From Rhizobium sp. Leaf371 (lineage in GTDB: Bacteria; Pseudomonadota; Alphaproteobacteria; Rhizobiales; Rhizobiaceae), in assembly GCF_001424045.1 (NCBI RefSeq), contig NZ_LMQB01000001.1, positions 532,083 through 596,082 of the forward strand: DNA of 64,000 bases, written 5' to 3'. Below, one piece after another: positions 47,321 to 58,785 of the stretch. Every line of letters starts with the position of its first letter. The first letter of the stretch is position 1. The position numbers and the translations under genes were made by a program. The notes under the pieces were generated by a model, which ran no database searches, was not told where the DNA came from, and saw only the letters and a list, made by a program, of their open reading frames with translations.

Positions 47321-48994
47321 ATGCTTGCACAGCTCTCGATCCGCGATATCGTCCTGATCGAACGGCTTGATCTGTCCTTCGATGCGGGCCTTTCGGTCCT
47401 GACCGGCGAGACCGGGGCCGGCAAGTCTATTCTGCTCGACAGTCTTTCGTTGGCGCTCGGCGGTCGCGGCGACGGTTCGCTCGTGCGGCATGGCGGGACC
47501 AAAGGGCAGGTGACGGCCGTCTTCGACGTCGCGATGGATCATCCCGCCCGTGTGCTCGTGCGCGAAAACGGCATTGATGACGATGGCGATCTGATCTTCC
47601 GCCGTGTGCAATCCTCCGACGGCCGCACCAAGGCCTATGTCAACGACCAGCCGGTCTCCGTCCAGCTCCTGCGTCAGGCAGGCCAGCGGCTCGTGGAAAT
47701 CCATGGCCAGCATGACGATCGCGCGCTCGTGGATACCCATGCCCACCGGCTGCTGCTCGATGCCTTCGGCGGCCTCACGGCCGAGGCCGAGACGGTCGGC
47801 GATCTTTTCCGGATCTGGCGGGATGCCGAGCGCGGCCTGAAGCGCCACCGCGAAAAGGTGGATGCCGCCGCGCGCGAGGCCGATTACCTGCGTGCCGCCG
47901 TCGAGGAGCTTGAAGCCCTGTCGCCGCTCGATGGCGAGGAGGACGAGCTTGCCGAGCGCCGGGCGACGATGATGAAATCCGAGCGCATCGCGTCGGATAT
48001 CAGCGAGGCCAGCGATTTTCTCAACGGCAACGCCTCTCCCGTGCCGCAGATCGCCTCTTTGGTGCGGCGCCTGGAGCGCAAGAGCCATGAGGCGCCGGGC
48101 CTGCTGGAAGAAACCGTCAACCTGCTCGATCTGGCGCTGAACCATTTGTCCGACGCGCAGATGGCGGTCGACGCAGCCTTGCGGCGGACGGAATACGATC
48201 CGAAGGAACTGGAACGGGTGGAAGAGCGGCTGTTTGCGCTGCGTGCCGCCGCCCGCAAATATTCGGTTCCCGTCACCGAGCTTCCGGCGCTGGCCGTGCG
48301 CATGATCAACAGCGTGGCCGATCTCGATGCCGGCGAGGAAAAGCTGAAGCAGTTCGAGGCGCAGGTCGCCATCGCACGGGCCGATTTCGACGCGGCCGCC
48401 GCCGCTTTGTCCTCCAAGCGACACAACACTGCCCATGCGCTCTCCGAAGCGGTCATGGCGGAGCTGCCGGCCTTGAAGCTGGAGCGCGCGCGCTTCATGG
48501 CGGAGGTCGTGAGCGACCCGACGCAACTGACGGCCGAGGGCATCGATACGGTCGAATTCCACGTGCAGACCAATCCGGGCACACGGCCTGGGCCGATCAT
48601 GAAGGTCGCTTCGGGGGGCGAACTGTCGCGCTTTCTTCTGGCGTTGAAGGTGGCGCTTGCCGATCGCGGTTCGGCACCGACGCTCGTCTTCGACGAGATC
48701 GATACGGGGGTCGGCGGCGCGGTGGCCGATGCGATCGGGCAGCGGCTGAAGCGGCTGTCGAAGACGGTTCAGGTGCTCTCCGTCACCCATGCGCCGCAGG
48801 TGGCCGCGCGGGCGGCGACGCATCTTTTGATCTCCAAGGGCCCGTCCGAAAAATCCTCGGAGATGATCGCGACGCGGGTGGCGCGCATGGACGACAAGGC
48901 CCGCACCGAAGAGATCGCCCGGATGCTTGCGGGCGCCTCCATCACCGAGGAGGCGCGGGCGGCGGCGGCGAAATTGCTGGCCGGCGGCGGCTGA
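47321..48994 (+). CDS. recN: DNA repair protein RecN
   Basis: A 557-residue SMC-like ATPase of recombinational double-strand-break repair. Walker A GETGAGKSILLDSLSLALGGRG is near residue 30, a coiled-coil region covers about 150-360 with LEELEALSPLDGEEDELAERR, the ABC signature KVASGGELSRFLLALKV is near 428, and Walker B VFDEIDTGVGG near 458. Length equals E. coli RecN (553). The location between bamD and ligA is conserved in Rhizobiaceae. I see no LexA-type box directly upstream. Confidence 0.95.
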   Translation: MLAQLSIRDIVLIERLDLSFDAGLSVLTGETGAGKSILLDSLSLALGGRGDGSLVRHGGTKGQVTAVFDVAMDHPARVLVRENGIDDDGDLIFRRVQSSDGRTKAYVNDQPVSVQLLRQAGQRLVEIHGQHDDRALVDTHAHRLLLDAFGGLTAEAETVGDLFRIWRDAERGLKRHREKVDAAAREADYLRAAVEELEALSPLDGEEDELAERRATMMKSERIASDISEASDFLNGNASPVPQIASLVRRLERKSHEAPGLLEETVNLLDLALNHLSDAQMAVDAALRRTEYDPKELERVEERLFALRAAARKYSVPVTELPALAVRMINSVADLDAGEEKLKQFEAQVAIARADFDAAAAALSSKRHNTAHALSEAVMAELPALKLERARFMAEVVSDPTQLTAEGIDTVEFHVQTNPGTRPGPIMKVASGGELSRFLLALKVALADRGSAPTLVFDEIDTGVGGAVADAIGQRLKRLSKTVQVLSVTHAPQVAARAATHLLISKGPSEKSSEMIATRVARMDDKARTEEIARMLAGASITEEARAAAAKLLAGGG

Positions 48995-49055
48995 GGTCGG
49001 AGCTTCTTTTTTAAGCGTATTCACAAGTCCTTACGCAAAATCTTCCGAGCGATAG

Positions 49056-51284
<2,229 letters not shown>

Positions 51285-51396
51285 GGCGTCGCCGTTCTTC
51301 GTCCGTCAGCCGTTTATTTTGCTCCCGCGTCGGCTTTGAATTGTCTTCCGGCACGGCACGCGATACCGGATGCCTGTAACGGAGGGGAGGTCCGGG

Positions 51397-52272
51397 ATGG
51401 AGACAGTTTCAGCGATTGCGGATCTGCGGCGGTTGGTCGGCGATCATCGGCGGGCCGGGCGCTCGATCGGGCTCGTGCCGACGATGGGCTATCTCCATGC
51501 GGGGCATATGGACCTCGTGCGGCAGGCGCGTGCCAGCAATGACATCGTCGTCGCCAGTATCTTCGTCAATCCGCTTCAGTTCGGGGCGGGCGAGGATCTC
51601 TCGCGTTACCCGCGCGATCTCGCGCGCGACCAGGCGATGCTGCGTGACGGTGGCGTCGATATCCTGTTTGCGCCCGGCGTGTCCGATATGTACCCGCGGG
51701 CCATGGAGACGGTTGTCGATGTGCCCGCGCTCGGGGCCGAACTCGAAGGCGCGGTGCGTCCGGGGCACTTTGCGGGCGTCGCGACCGTGGTGACGAAGCT
51801 CTTCAATCTCGTCCAGCCGGACCGCGCGTATTTCGGCGAGAAGGATTATCAGCAGGTTCAGATCATCCGCCGCATGGTCGAGGATCTTGCACAGCCGGTC
51901 GCGGTGGTGGCCGTCCCGACCGTGCGGGATGCCGACGGTCTCGCTCTCTCCTCGCGCAATGTCTATCTCTCGCCGGACGAGCGCCGCGCGGCCGCGATCG
52001 TGCCGCAGACTTTGGACGAGGCCGGACGGCTGCTCGGCGCCGGCATGGGCTCGGCGGACGCGCTGGAACAGGCCGTCACCGACTTCATCCGCCGCGAGCC
52101 CCTCGCGGTGCCCGAGGTCGTCGCCGTTCGCGATCCGGAAACCCTTGCCCCCATCGACACGGTTTCGGGGCGTCCGGTGCTCGTCCTTCTCTTCGTGCGG
52201 TTCGGCGCCACGCGACTCCTCGACAATCGCGTTTATCCACCGTCGTCCTCTCTCGAAAGCCGCCTGTCATGA
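51397..52272 (+). CDS. panC: Pantothenate synthetase PanC
   Basis: A 291-residue enzyme joining pantoate and beta-alanine with ATP. The nucleotide-binding HxGH motif occurs as [11 protein letters not shown] (near 33), followed by [42 protein letters not shown] and the KMSKS-like DGLALSSRN. The start at 51397 has GGAGGGGAGG upstream. The stop overlaps the panB start by four bases, so the two pantothenate genes form an operon, panC first. Confidence 0.95.
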   Translation: METVSAIADLRRLVGDHRRAGRSIGLVPTMGYLHAGHMDLVRQARASNDIVVASIFVNPLQFGAGEDLSRYPRDLARDQAMLRDGGVDILFAPGVSDMYPRAMETVVDVPALGAELEGAVRPGHFAGVATVVTKLFNLVQPDRAYFGEKDYQQVQIIRRMVEDLAQPVAVVAVPTVRDADGLALSSRNVYLSPDERRAAAIVPQTLDEAGRLLGAGMGSADALEQAVTDFIRREPLAVPEVVAVRDPETLAPIDTVSGRPVLVLLFVRFGATRLLDNRVYPPSSSLESRLS

Positions 52273-53102
52273 GCGTTCAGCCCGCGTCCCCCGCACCCCG
52301 CCGCCGCCTCACACCCTCCGCCATCCAGGCGCTCAAGGGCGAGCGGCCGATCGTCAGCCTCACGGCCTATACGACGCCGATCGCCCGGCTGCTCGATCCG
52401 CATGTGGATTTCCTGCTGGTCGGCGATTCGCTCGGCATGGTGCTCTACGGCATGGAATCGACGCTCGGCGTGACGCTGGAGATGATGATCGCCCATGGCC
52501 AAGCCGTGATGCGGGGAACGTCGGCGGCCTGCGTCGTGGTGGACATGCCGTTCGGCTCCTACCAGGAAAGCCGCGAGCAGGCGTTTCGCAATGCCGCGCG
52601 CATCCTGAAGGAAACCGGCTGCAATGCCATCAAGCTCGAAGGCGGGGCGGAAATGGCGGAGACGGTCGATTTCCTGGCGAGCCGGGGCATTCCGGTTCTG
52701 GGTCATGTCGGGCTCATGCCGCAGCTGGTCAACACCACGGGCGGCTACCGCTCGCTCGGTCGCAACGAGCGGGAGGCGGCAAAAATCCGGCGGGATGCCA
52801 AGGCGATCGACGATGCCGGGGCCTTCGCCATCGTGGTCGAGGGGACCGTCGAGCCGCTCGCCCGCGAGATCACCGCTTCCCTCAAGGCGCCGACCATCGG
52901 CATCGGCGCATCGCCGGCCTGCGACGGGCAGATCCTCGTATCCGACGACATGCTCGGCCTCTTCAACGATTTCAAGCCGAGGTTCGTCAAGCACTTCGCC
53001 AATCTCGCTCCCGACATATCGGCCGCCGCCAAGGCCTATGCAGAGGAGGTGAAGACGCGCAGCTTCCCCGGCCCCGAGCATACGTTCACGGTCAAGAGTT
53101 GA
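52269..53102 (+). CDS. panB: 3-methyl-2-oxobutanoate hydroxymethyltransferase PanB
   Basis: A 277-residue enzyme making ketopantoate from ketoisovalerate and methylene-THF. It has [74 protein letters not shown] and [12 protein letters not shown], all family motifs, with metal-binding Asp in the GDS and DMP segments. The overlap with panC by four bases shows coupling. Only panC and panB are here; panD and panE are not in the window. Confidence 0.95.
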   Translation: MSVQPASPAPRRRLTPSAIQALKGERPIVSLTAYTTPIARLLDPHVDFLLVGDSLGMVLYGMESTLGVTLEMMIAHGQAVMRGTSAACVVVDMPFGSYQESREQAFRNAARILKETGCNAIKLEGGAEMAETVDFLASRGIPVLGHVGLMPQLVNTTGGYRSLGRNEREAAKIRRDAKAIDDAGAFAIVVEGTVEPLAREITASLKAPTIGIGASPACDGQILVSDDMLGLFNDFKPRFVKHFANLAPDISAAAKAYAEEVKTRSFPGPEHTFTVKS

Positions 53103-53299
53103 ACGGCTTTCTGCCGCCGCACGATGCATGACGCGGGTTGATCCGGTCATCAGCGGATTTCATTTGCCGATGCCGCGATCGATGGCTAAAGCCGGGTACA
53201 GCCCTTTTCTATCGCCGCATCGTTCGACGGCCGAGCAGCCATGCTCTGTCCGGACATGCTCTCGTGCCGCCGGTTCGGCAAAGCCCTTGGATTGTCTGC

Positions 53300-53995
53300 A
53301 TGGCATCTCGTGATTTCTGGGACGGCGCCCGCCGTGGCGTTCCCATCGTCCTGTCCGCATCTCCTTTCGGAGCACTGTTCGGCGCGCTTGCCATCGACAA
53401 CGGCTTCAGCATCGTCGATGCGATCTTCATGAGCGCGACGGTGTTTGCCGGCGCGAGCCAGATGGTGGGGCTCGATCTCTTCGGCCATGCCGTCCAGCCA
53501 TGGCTGATCGTGCTGTCGGTCTTTGCGGTCAACTTCCGCCACGTCCTCTATTCCGCCTCCATGGCGCGCCACATCGCGCATTTCTCGCTTGTCCAGAAAG
53601 CGGCGGCGCTCTTTCTTTTGACCGATCCGCAATATGCCGAAACGGAGAAGCGGGGCGAGCGCGGCGAGCCGGTCACCTTCGTCTGGTATATGGGGCTCGG
53701 CCTTGCGATCTACCTGCCCTGGCTGGTCGCGACCGCCCTCGGCGCCGTCTTCGGCGGGTTGATCGGCGATCCCAAGGCGATCGGCCTCGATGTGATGTTG
53801 CCGATCTATTTCATGGCGCTGGTGCTCGGCTTTCGCAGCCGCGACAACTGGCTGCCGGTGGTCGCGGTCAGTTCCGTCGTCTCGGTTATCGCGATGCGCC
53901 TCGTCGGTTCGCCCTGGCATGTCAGCATCGGCGCGCTCGCCGGCGTCGTGCTCGCCGCCTGCCTGCCGGTCAAATCCGGGGAGGCCGCGCGATGA
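53300..53995 (+). CDS. azlC: AzlC family branched-chain amino acid exporter subunit
   Basis: A 231-residue membrane protein with about seven helices. The AzlC signature lies in FWDGARRGVPIVLSASPFGALFGALA, SATVFAGASQMVGL, AVNFRHVLYSASMARHI and LTDPQYAE. AzlC with AzlD exports branched-chain amino acids or related compounds. I chose the ATG at 53300, where the similarity begins; the 54 upstream codons of the frame are polar and Arg-rich and not convincing. The stop overlaps azlD by four bases. Proximity to panB, which consumes the valine precursor ketoisovalerate, may be coincidental. Confidence 0.9.
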   Translation: MASRDFWDGARRGVPIVLSASPFGALFGALAIDNGFSIVDAIFMSATVFAGASQMVGLDLFGHAVQPWLIVLSVFAVNFRHVLYSASMARHIAHFSLVQKAAALFLLTDPQYAETEKRGERGEPVTFVWYMGLGLAIYLPWLVATALGAVFGGLIGDPKAIGLDVMLPIYFMALVLGFRSRDNWLPVVAVSSVVSVIAMRLVGSPWHVSIGALAGVVLAACLPVKSGEAAR

Positions 53996-54318
53996 GCTTC
54001 GATCATTTCCTGTCGCAGGATCTTCGGCTGATCGCCGTTATCATCCTCGCGGCCATCGCCACCTATCTCACGCGCATCGGCGGCGCGATCATGATGGCGC
54101 GGATGGAGCGCATTCCACCGCGGATGGAAGCGGCGCTCAATGCCGTGCCGGCGGCGGTCCTCTCGACTTTGGTGGCGCCCGCGATCGTCTATGGCGGCGT
54201 GGATGTGACGATCGCGATCCTTGCCGCCTTTCTCGTTGGCCTGAGGTTTTCGGCGCTGCCCATGCTGTTGGCCGGATGGGCCGTGGTCATGGTGCTTCGC
54301 ACGACCGGGCTGTTCTGA
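53992..54318 (+). CDS. azlD: AzlD family branched-chain amino acid exporter subunit
   Basis: A 108-residue protein with about four helices: LRLIAVIILAAIATYLTRIGG, ALNAVPAAVLSTLVAPAIVYGG and VDVTIAILAAFLVGLRFSALPMLLAGWAVVMVLR. The AzlD family has the ATYLTR...VPAAVL pattern seen here. It is the small partner of AzlC, with a 4-base ATGA overlap to it and GGGGAGG upstream as the ribosome site. It converges with the aminopeptidase gene. Confidence 0.9.
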   Translation: MSFDHFLSQDLRLIAVIILAAIATYLTRIGGAIMMARMERIPPRMEAALNAVPAAVLSTLVAPAIVYGGVDVTIAILAAFLVGLRFSALPMLLAGWAVVMVLRTTGLF

Positions 54319-54375
54319 CCCGGGCTTCGGCCGACGAGGCTTTTCCTCCGGCCGATGCCCGTTTCCGACCTCGCT

Positions 54376-56205
54376 CTAAAGCGCTGCCGTCGCGGTCTCC
54401 AGCCAGCTTTTCACCGCTGCGCTGTCGATCAGCGGCGCCAGCTTTTCGCGCGCTTCGGCGTGATAGGCATCGATCCAGGCGCGTTCCTCTTTGGTCAGAA
54501 GCTCCGGCAGGACAAGCCGGCGGTCGATCGGGCAGAAGGTCAGCGTTTCGAATCCGAGCATCTTCTGGTCGCCGCCCTCGATCGCGGCGGGCTCCAGGAC
54601 ATGCAGCAGGTTCTCGATGCGGATCCCGAAGGCGCCGGGGCGGTAGTAGCCGGGCTCGTTGGAGAGAATCATGCCGGGCAGAAGCTCCTGCATGCCGGCG
54701 CGCGAGATGCGCTGTGGTCCCTCGTGGACCGAGAGGTAGGAACCGACGCCGTGCCCGGTCCCGTGGCCGTAATCGGCACCCGCCTTCCACAGGGCGATGC
54801 GGGCAAGCGGATCGAGCTCCACCCCCCGCGTGCCCTTGGGAAAGCGCGCCGTGCTGATCGCGATCATGCCCTTCAGAACCAGCGTGAAAAAGCGCTTCTG
54901 CTCTTCGGGCACGTTGCCGATCGCCACGGTGCGGGTGATGTCCGTGGTGCCGTTGACGTATTGGCCGCCGGAGTCGATCAGGAACAGGGTGCCTGCTTCG
55001 AGCGGCTGGTCGCTTTCGCGCGTGACGCGATAATGCATGATCGCCGCATGCGGCCCCGCGCCGGCGATCGTGTCGAAGGAAACGTCCTTCAGCGGATTTT
55101 GCAGCCGCTCGCCGCAGGCCATCCGCACGGCTTCGAGCTTTTCCGTCGCGGCGATCTCGGTGACCGTCCCGGGCGTCGTGCCGTCGAGCCAGGCGAGGAA
55201 CTCGACCATGGCGGCGCCGTCCTGCAGGTGGGCGCGGGCCGAGCCCTCGAGTTCCACCGCGTTCTTGCGCGCCCGCGGCAGCCGGGCAGGATCGGCGGCC
55301 TCGATGACGGTGCCGCCGTCCTTGCGGATCCGGTCGGCCAGCGCGAAGGCGGCGTGGTCCGGATCGAGCATGAGGCAGACGCCGGATGCAGCGAGCGTCG
55401 ATATCCGCGCTCCGAAGGTCTCGGGTGCTTTGATATCGGCCATCTGGGTCAGATAGGCTTTCTCCTCGATGCCGGTCTTGCGGGCGTCGAGGAAGATCTC
55501 GGCCCCGCCATCGGCATGGATGATCGCGCGGGCAAGGGGATGCGGCGTGTGGGGAACATCGTTGCCGCGCAGGTTGAAGGTCCAGGCGACGGAGGAGGGG
55601 TCGGTGAGAACGACGGCCGCAGCCCCGGCCTTCACCACGGTTTCGGCCATGTCGGCGATCTTTTCGGTGGCGAGGATGCCGGCCTGCTCGATACGCTGGA
55701 TAACGACGCGGCCGAGCGGCATGTCCGGCCGGTCGGCCCACAGGCGGTCGAGCGGGTTGTGGTCGAGGTAAATGAGCGTCCCGCCGATCTTTGCAAGTGC
55801 GGTTTCCAGTCGGCGCACCTCGGCGCTGGTGTGCAGCCATGGATCGATGCCGAGACGGAAGCCCTTCGGCGGGTGGCGCTCGATCCAGAGATGCGGCGGC
55901 TCACCGATCAGGTCACCACCGGTAAAGACCGCGCCGTCCACCTGCTCGGCCAGTTGCGTGACGTAGCGTCCGTCCACGAAGACCACCGCCGTCTCGCGCA
56001 TCACGAGGGCGATGCCGGCCGAGCCGGTGAAGCCCGTCAGCCAGGCGAGGCGCTCGGCGCAGGCCGGGACATATTCCCCCTGATATTCGTCGGCGCGCGG
56101 CACGAGAAAACCATCGACACCGAGCGTGTCGAAGGCAGCGCGGAGACCTTCAGCCCGTTCGCGCCCGAACTGCGGAGTGGAGGTGACGTCGAAGGACTGG
56201 AACAT
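54376..56205 (-). CDS. Aminopeptidase P family Xaa-Pro peptidase (M24B)
   Basis: A 609-residue, three-domain cytoplasmic metallopeptidase with two creatinase-N-type domains and a C-terminal M24 pita-bread domain. It resembles the eukaryotic-style aminopeptidase P (about 600 residues) rather than E. coli PepP (441). Metal-site segments are LIDSGGQYVNGTTDITRT (two Asp), ARFPKGTRG, GHGTGHGVGSYLSVHEGP (His) and ILSNEPGYY (Glu). I chose the ATG at 56205 with AGGAAG upstream; one five codons earlier (56220) is possible. It removes N-terminal residues before proline. No linked gene on its strand. Confidence 0.9.
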   Translation of the reverse strand: MFQSFDVTSTPQFGRERAEGLRAAFDTLGVDGFLVPRADEYQGEYVPACAERLAWLTGFTGSAGIALVMRETAVVFVDGRYVTQLAEQVDGAVFTGGDLIGEPPHLWIERHPPKGFRLGIDPWLHTSAEVRRLETALAKIGGTLIYLDHNPLDRLWADRPDMPLGRVVIQRIEQAGILATEKIADMAETVVKAGAAAVVLTDPSSVAWTFNLRGNDVPHTPHPLARAIIHADGGAEIFLDARKTGIEEKAYLTQMADIKAPETFGARISTLAASGVCLMLDPDHAAFALADRIRKDGGTVIEAADPARLPRARKNAVELEGSARAHLQDGAAMVEFLAWLDGTTPGTVTEIAATEKLEAVRMACGERLQNPLKDVSFDTIAGAGPHAAIMHYRVTRESDQPLEAGTLFLIDSGGQYVNGTTDITRTVAIGNVPEEQKRFFTLVLKGMIAISTARFPKGTRGVELDPLARIALWKAGADYGHGTGHGVGSYLSVHEGPQRISRAGMQELLPGMILSNEPGYYRPGAFGIRIENLLHVLEPAAIEGGDQKMLGFETLTFCPIDRRLVLPELLTKEERAWIDAYHAEAREKLAPLIDSAAVKSWLETATAAL

Positions 56206-56590
56206 GATGTCTTCCTGCATGCGAATGAAACGGGTTGTCCGCTTATAGCAAATCCGGCTGCGCTGTCCCATCAAAGCGGTCGGCTGGCCGGTGCGCATGG
56301 CCATTCATCATACTTATGCGGAATCTGCATGGCACCTATTCGCGCCAGCCCCTAGCGGGTTTCGCTAGACGCGTTAAAAGGGCTGCCAACGGACGGGCTG
56401 CGAACACCCCGTTCCCGCAGATGCCGAGAGGCAATCGTCTGAGTGATCCGTTCGACCGTTGGCCTTCTCCTCCCTCCGGGCAACGTTTAGGGATCACGCA
56501 GAGTCCGCTTGAGCGATCCTCCTCCCTGAGCTCGCGGACATGGCCGGCTTGCCGGTCACGGGCGATGCTTCGGCATCGCCTTCGTTTTGA
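56206..56590. other. Intergenic region between the aminopeptidase and prmA, no gene recognised
   Basis: It contains the aminopeptidase promoter (minus strand). A few small frames are open on the plus strand but lack a ribosome site and family resemblance. I see no RNA gene. Confidence 0.5.
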
Positions 56591-56632
56591 AAAAAAAGGC
56601 CGTCCGGTGCGAAGGCAACGGACGGCCTTTTT
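56591..56632 (-). terminator. Bidirectional terminator downstream of prmA
   Basis: A 9-bp stem GGCCGTCCG / CGGACGGCC (56598-56606 with 56619-56627) has a 12-base loop with seven A before and five T after. On the minus strand it has a seven-T tail, 28 bases after the prmA stop, so it is mainly the prmA terminator. Confidence 0.88.
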
Positions 56633-56659
56633 CGTGTCGTCGTCTGTCGGTGAGGCGCC

Positions 56660-57541
56660 TCAGGCGCGGCTGTCGAGGTGGATGGTCACCCAGCCATTGC
56701 GCCAGAGCGTGCGGACATGGCGCAGCTTCTGGGCATTGTAGGCGGACAGAACCTTCCAGCGCTGCTCGGCGAGGATGCCGGAGAGAATGACCGAGCCGCC
56801 GGGCTGAAGGTGACGGGCAAGCTCCGGCGCCATGCGCATCAGCGGACGGGCGAGAATGTTGGCGATGATGAGGTCGAAGGGGCCGTGTTCGGCGAAGGCC
56901 GGCGACTGGAAGCCGGTGGCCGTGACGGCAGAGATGCCGCTCGCGATGCCGTTGCGGCGAATGTTTTCGCGGGCGACGCGGGTCGCGATCGGATCGATGT
57001 CGGTGGCCAGCACCGGCACGGTCTTGATCTTGCGCAGGCCGATCGCGAGCACGCCGCTGCCCGTTCCCAGATCCAGCGCATTGGTGACGCTGCGCGACCG
57101 CGCGACGCTCTCGATCATCTCCAAGCAGCCGGCCGTGGTGCCGTGATGGCCCGTGCCGAAGGCTTCGCCGGCATCGATCTCGATGGCGATCTGCCCGGCC
57201 CGCACCTTGTCCCGATCGTGCGAGCCATGAACGAGGAAACGCCCGGCGACGACGGGGCTCAGACCCTCAAGCGACTTCGCGATCCAGTCGATGTCGGGGA
57301 TTTCCTCGCGCAGGATCTCGGTGCCGGGTTTCCAGCGCTCCACGATGTCGGCGAACCGGGCGCGAACCTCGTCCTCTTCGGCGAAGTCGAGATAGACGGA
57401 CGCCTCCCAGATATTGCGCTTCTCGTCCATCTCCATGGTTGCGATCGCATGGCCTTCGTCTTCGAAGGCGTCGGTCATGAGGGCGAGAATGCTGTCGGCA
57501 CCTTTTTCGGTGGTGGTGAGATAGAGGCGCAAATCAGCCAC
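56660..57541 (-). CDS. prmA: Ribosomal protein L11 methyltransferase PrmA
   Basis: A 293-residue class I methyltransferase that trimethylates ribosomal protein L11. The N-terminal substrate-recognition domain (about 1-90) is followed by the diagnostic DAGEAFGTGHHGTTAGCLE, motif I ALDLGTGSGVLAIGL, and the motif IV-like DLIIANILARPL. I chose a GTG at 57541, with AAGGA six bases upstream, giving VADLRLYLTTT as the N-terminus; a TTG seven codons upstream is less likely. The gene is followed by a strong terminator. Confidence 0.93.
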   Translation of the reverse strand: MADLRLYLTTTEKGADSILALMTDAFEDEGHAIATMEMDEKRNIWEASVYLDFAEEDEVRARFADIVERWKPGTEILREEIPDIDWIAKSLEGLSPVVAGRFLVHGSHDRDKVRAGQIAIEIDAGEAFGTGHHGTTAGCLEMIESVARSRSVTNALDLGTGSGVLAIGLRKIKTVPVLATDIDPIATRVARENIRRNGIASGISAVTATGFQSPAFAEHGPFDLIIANILARPLMRMAPELARHLQPGGSVILSGILAEQRWKVLSAYNAQKLRHVRTLWRNGWVTIHLDSRA

Positions 57542-57657
57542 GGGTCGTCCTTCGGGTCTCAAGAGCTTCGGATGAGCGCTTTACCACGACGGCAGGGCTT
57601 TGCACGGCCAAAATGCCGAATGGCGCTCCCCGCCGCTCGCCCCGCGCGGCTTTCCGG

Positions 57658-58257
57658 TCAGCTCTTGGTGAGATTCTTCAGTTTCTGGATCGCCGTTTCC
57701 GTGTTCTCGCCATAGGCGATGGTGCCGCGGAAGCCGCCGTCGGCATCCAGCAGGAACACGGACGCCGAATGGTCCATCGTGTAATCCCCATCCGGTTTGG
57801 CGGCGTCGAGCGGCACCTTCTTGGCAAAGACCCTGAAGCCCTTGACCATCTCCATCACCCTGTCCGGCGGGCCGGAAATGCCGGTCACGCGGCTGGTGAC
57901 GTTGGAGACATACTGGCCGAGGATCTCCGGCGTATCGCGCTCGGGATCGACGGTGACGAAGAAGGCGTTGAGCTTGGTGTTGTCGGGGTCGACCGTCTGG
58001 AGCCAGCCGTTCATCTCGAACAGCGTCGTCGGGCAGACTTCCGGGCAATGGGTAAAGCCGAAGAACACGGCGGAAGGCCGGCCGGTCAGCGCCTTTTCCG
58101 TGATCGGCTGGCCGTTCTGCGCCACCAGCGTGAAGGGCACGCCGAACGGACCGCCGGCTGCGGCCTCCTTGGTCTGCGTCATCTTGTACGTCAGAAAGCC
58201 AAGCGCGGAGGCCGTGACCAGAACGGCAATCCACAGCACCACTCGAAGAAGTCTCAT
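57658..58257 (-). CDS. SCO/SenC family copper chaperone
   Basis: A 199-residue thioredoxin-like protein anchored by an N-terminal helix (LLRVVLWIAVLVTASALGFL). It has the copper-binding CPEVCP motif in FFGFTHCPEVCPTTL and a conserved His near the C-terminus (YTMDHSASVFLL). SCO proteins deliver copper to the CuA site of cytochrome oxidase or act as thiol reductases. No cytochrome oxidase gene is visible here, so the partner is elsewhere. The gene is about 115 bases from the prmA start on the same strand and may be a separate unit. Confidence 0.92.
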   Translation of the reverse strand: MRLLRVVLWIAVLVTASALGFLTYKMTQTKEAAAGGPFGVPFTLVAQNGQPITEKALTGRPSAVFFGFTHCPEVCPTTLFEMNGWLQTVDPDNTKLNAFFVTVDPERDTPEILGQYVSNVTSRVTGISGPPDRVMEMVKGFRVFAKKVPLDAAKPDGDYTMDHSASVFLLDADGGFRGTIAYGENTETAIQKLKNLTKS

Positions 58258-58408
58258 GTCAGGCTCGTCTCACGTCCACGCCGCATCATTGTTTAGGCGC
58301 AAGGCATAGAGCCAAGCGGCGATCCGCGCAAACCGATTTGCACGGCATGACCCATCGCCACGATCACGTCCGCGGCACCCGGTGTCTTCTGTTTCTGTGC
58401 GCCCGCGC

Positions 58409-58594
58409 TCAGAAGCAGAGCGACAGGCTGCCTGCGGCCAGTGCGAGGATCATGTCGGGGCCATATCTCCACCAACCGATCAGCCCCGCCCATCCGACCA
58501 GCAACAGGACCGCGCCCGTCAGGGCGATCAAGGTGGCATGGCTTGTGACGTGGCTGGTCATGTGGCGTTTGTCCATGACACCGATATAGCGCAT
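58409..58594 (-). CDS. Small hydrophobic protein, doubtful
   Basis: A 61-residue frame, or 55 residues from the ATG at 58576, with His-rich N-terminus (MDKRHMTSHVTSHATL) and two hydrophobic segments (ALTGAVLLLVGWAGLIGWW and MILALAAGSLSL). It lies alone between the SCO gene and the chemotaxis operon. Neither possible start has a convincing ribosome site, so a chance frame is possible. The composition is, however, typical of a small membrane protein and no other gene fits here. Confidence 0.35.
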   Translation of the reverse strand: MRYIGVMDKRHMTSHVTSHATLIALTGAVLLLVGWAGLIGWWRYGPDMILALAAGSLSLCF

Positions 58595-58785
58595 CTGCGG
58601 GCCGGCTAGAAGCGGGGGTGCGCTGCCAACATCTTTACCAGATCTTTAACGCATCGCTGTTATTCTTCCCTTCCGTGCAGGTCTTTTGCGCGTCGACATG
58701 ACGTCGGCCGTTCCCGCCATCGCCATCTGTGACCGCTGCTCCTTCACCTGCGCGCGACACGATCCGCGCTATTCCGGACGCTTTA

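Noticed and set aside
46379-49024. An 881-codon open frame antisense to bamD-recN
   Set aside because: Same reason: recN and bamD are clear on the plus strand and the antisense product resembles no protein family.
53103-53299. Longer N-terminus for AzlC
   Set aside because: The added 54 residues are polar and Arg-rich, unlike a transporter N-terminus; family similarity begins at the ATG at 53300.
54355-56355. A 666-codon plus-strand frame over the aminopeptidase gene
   Set aside because: The minus-strand M24 peptidase has all metal-site motifs; the plus frame has none.
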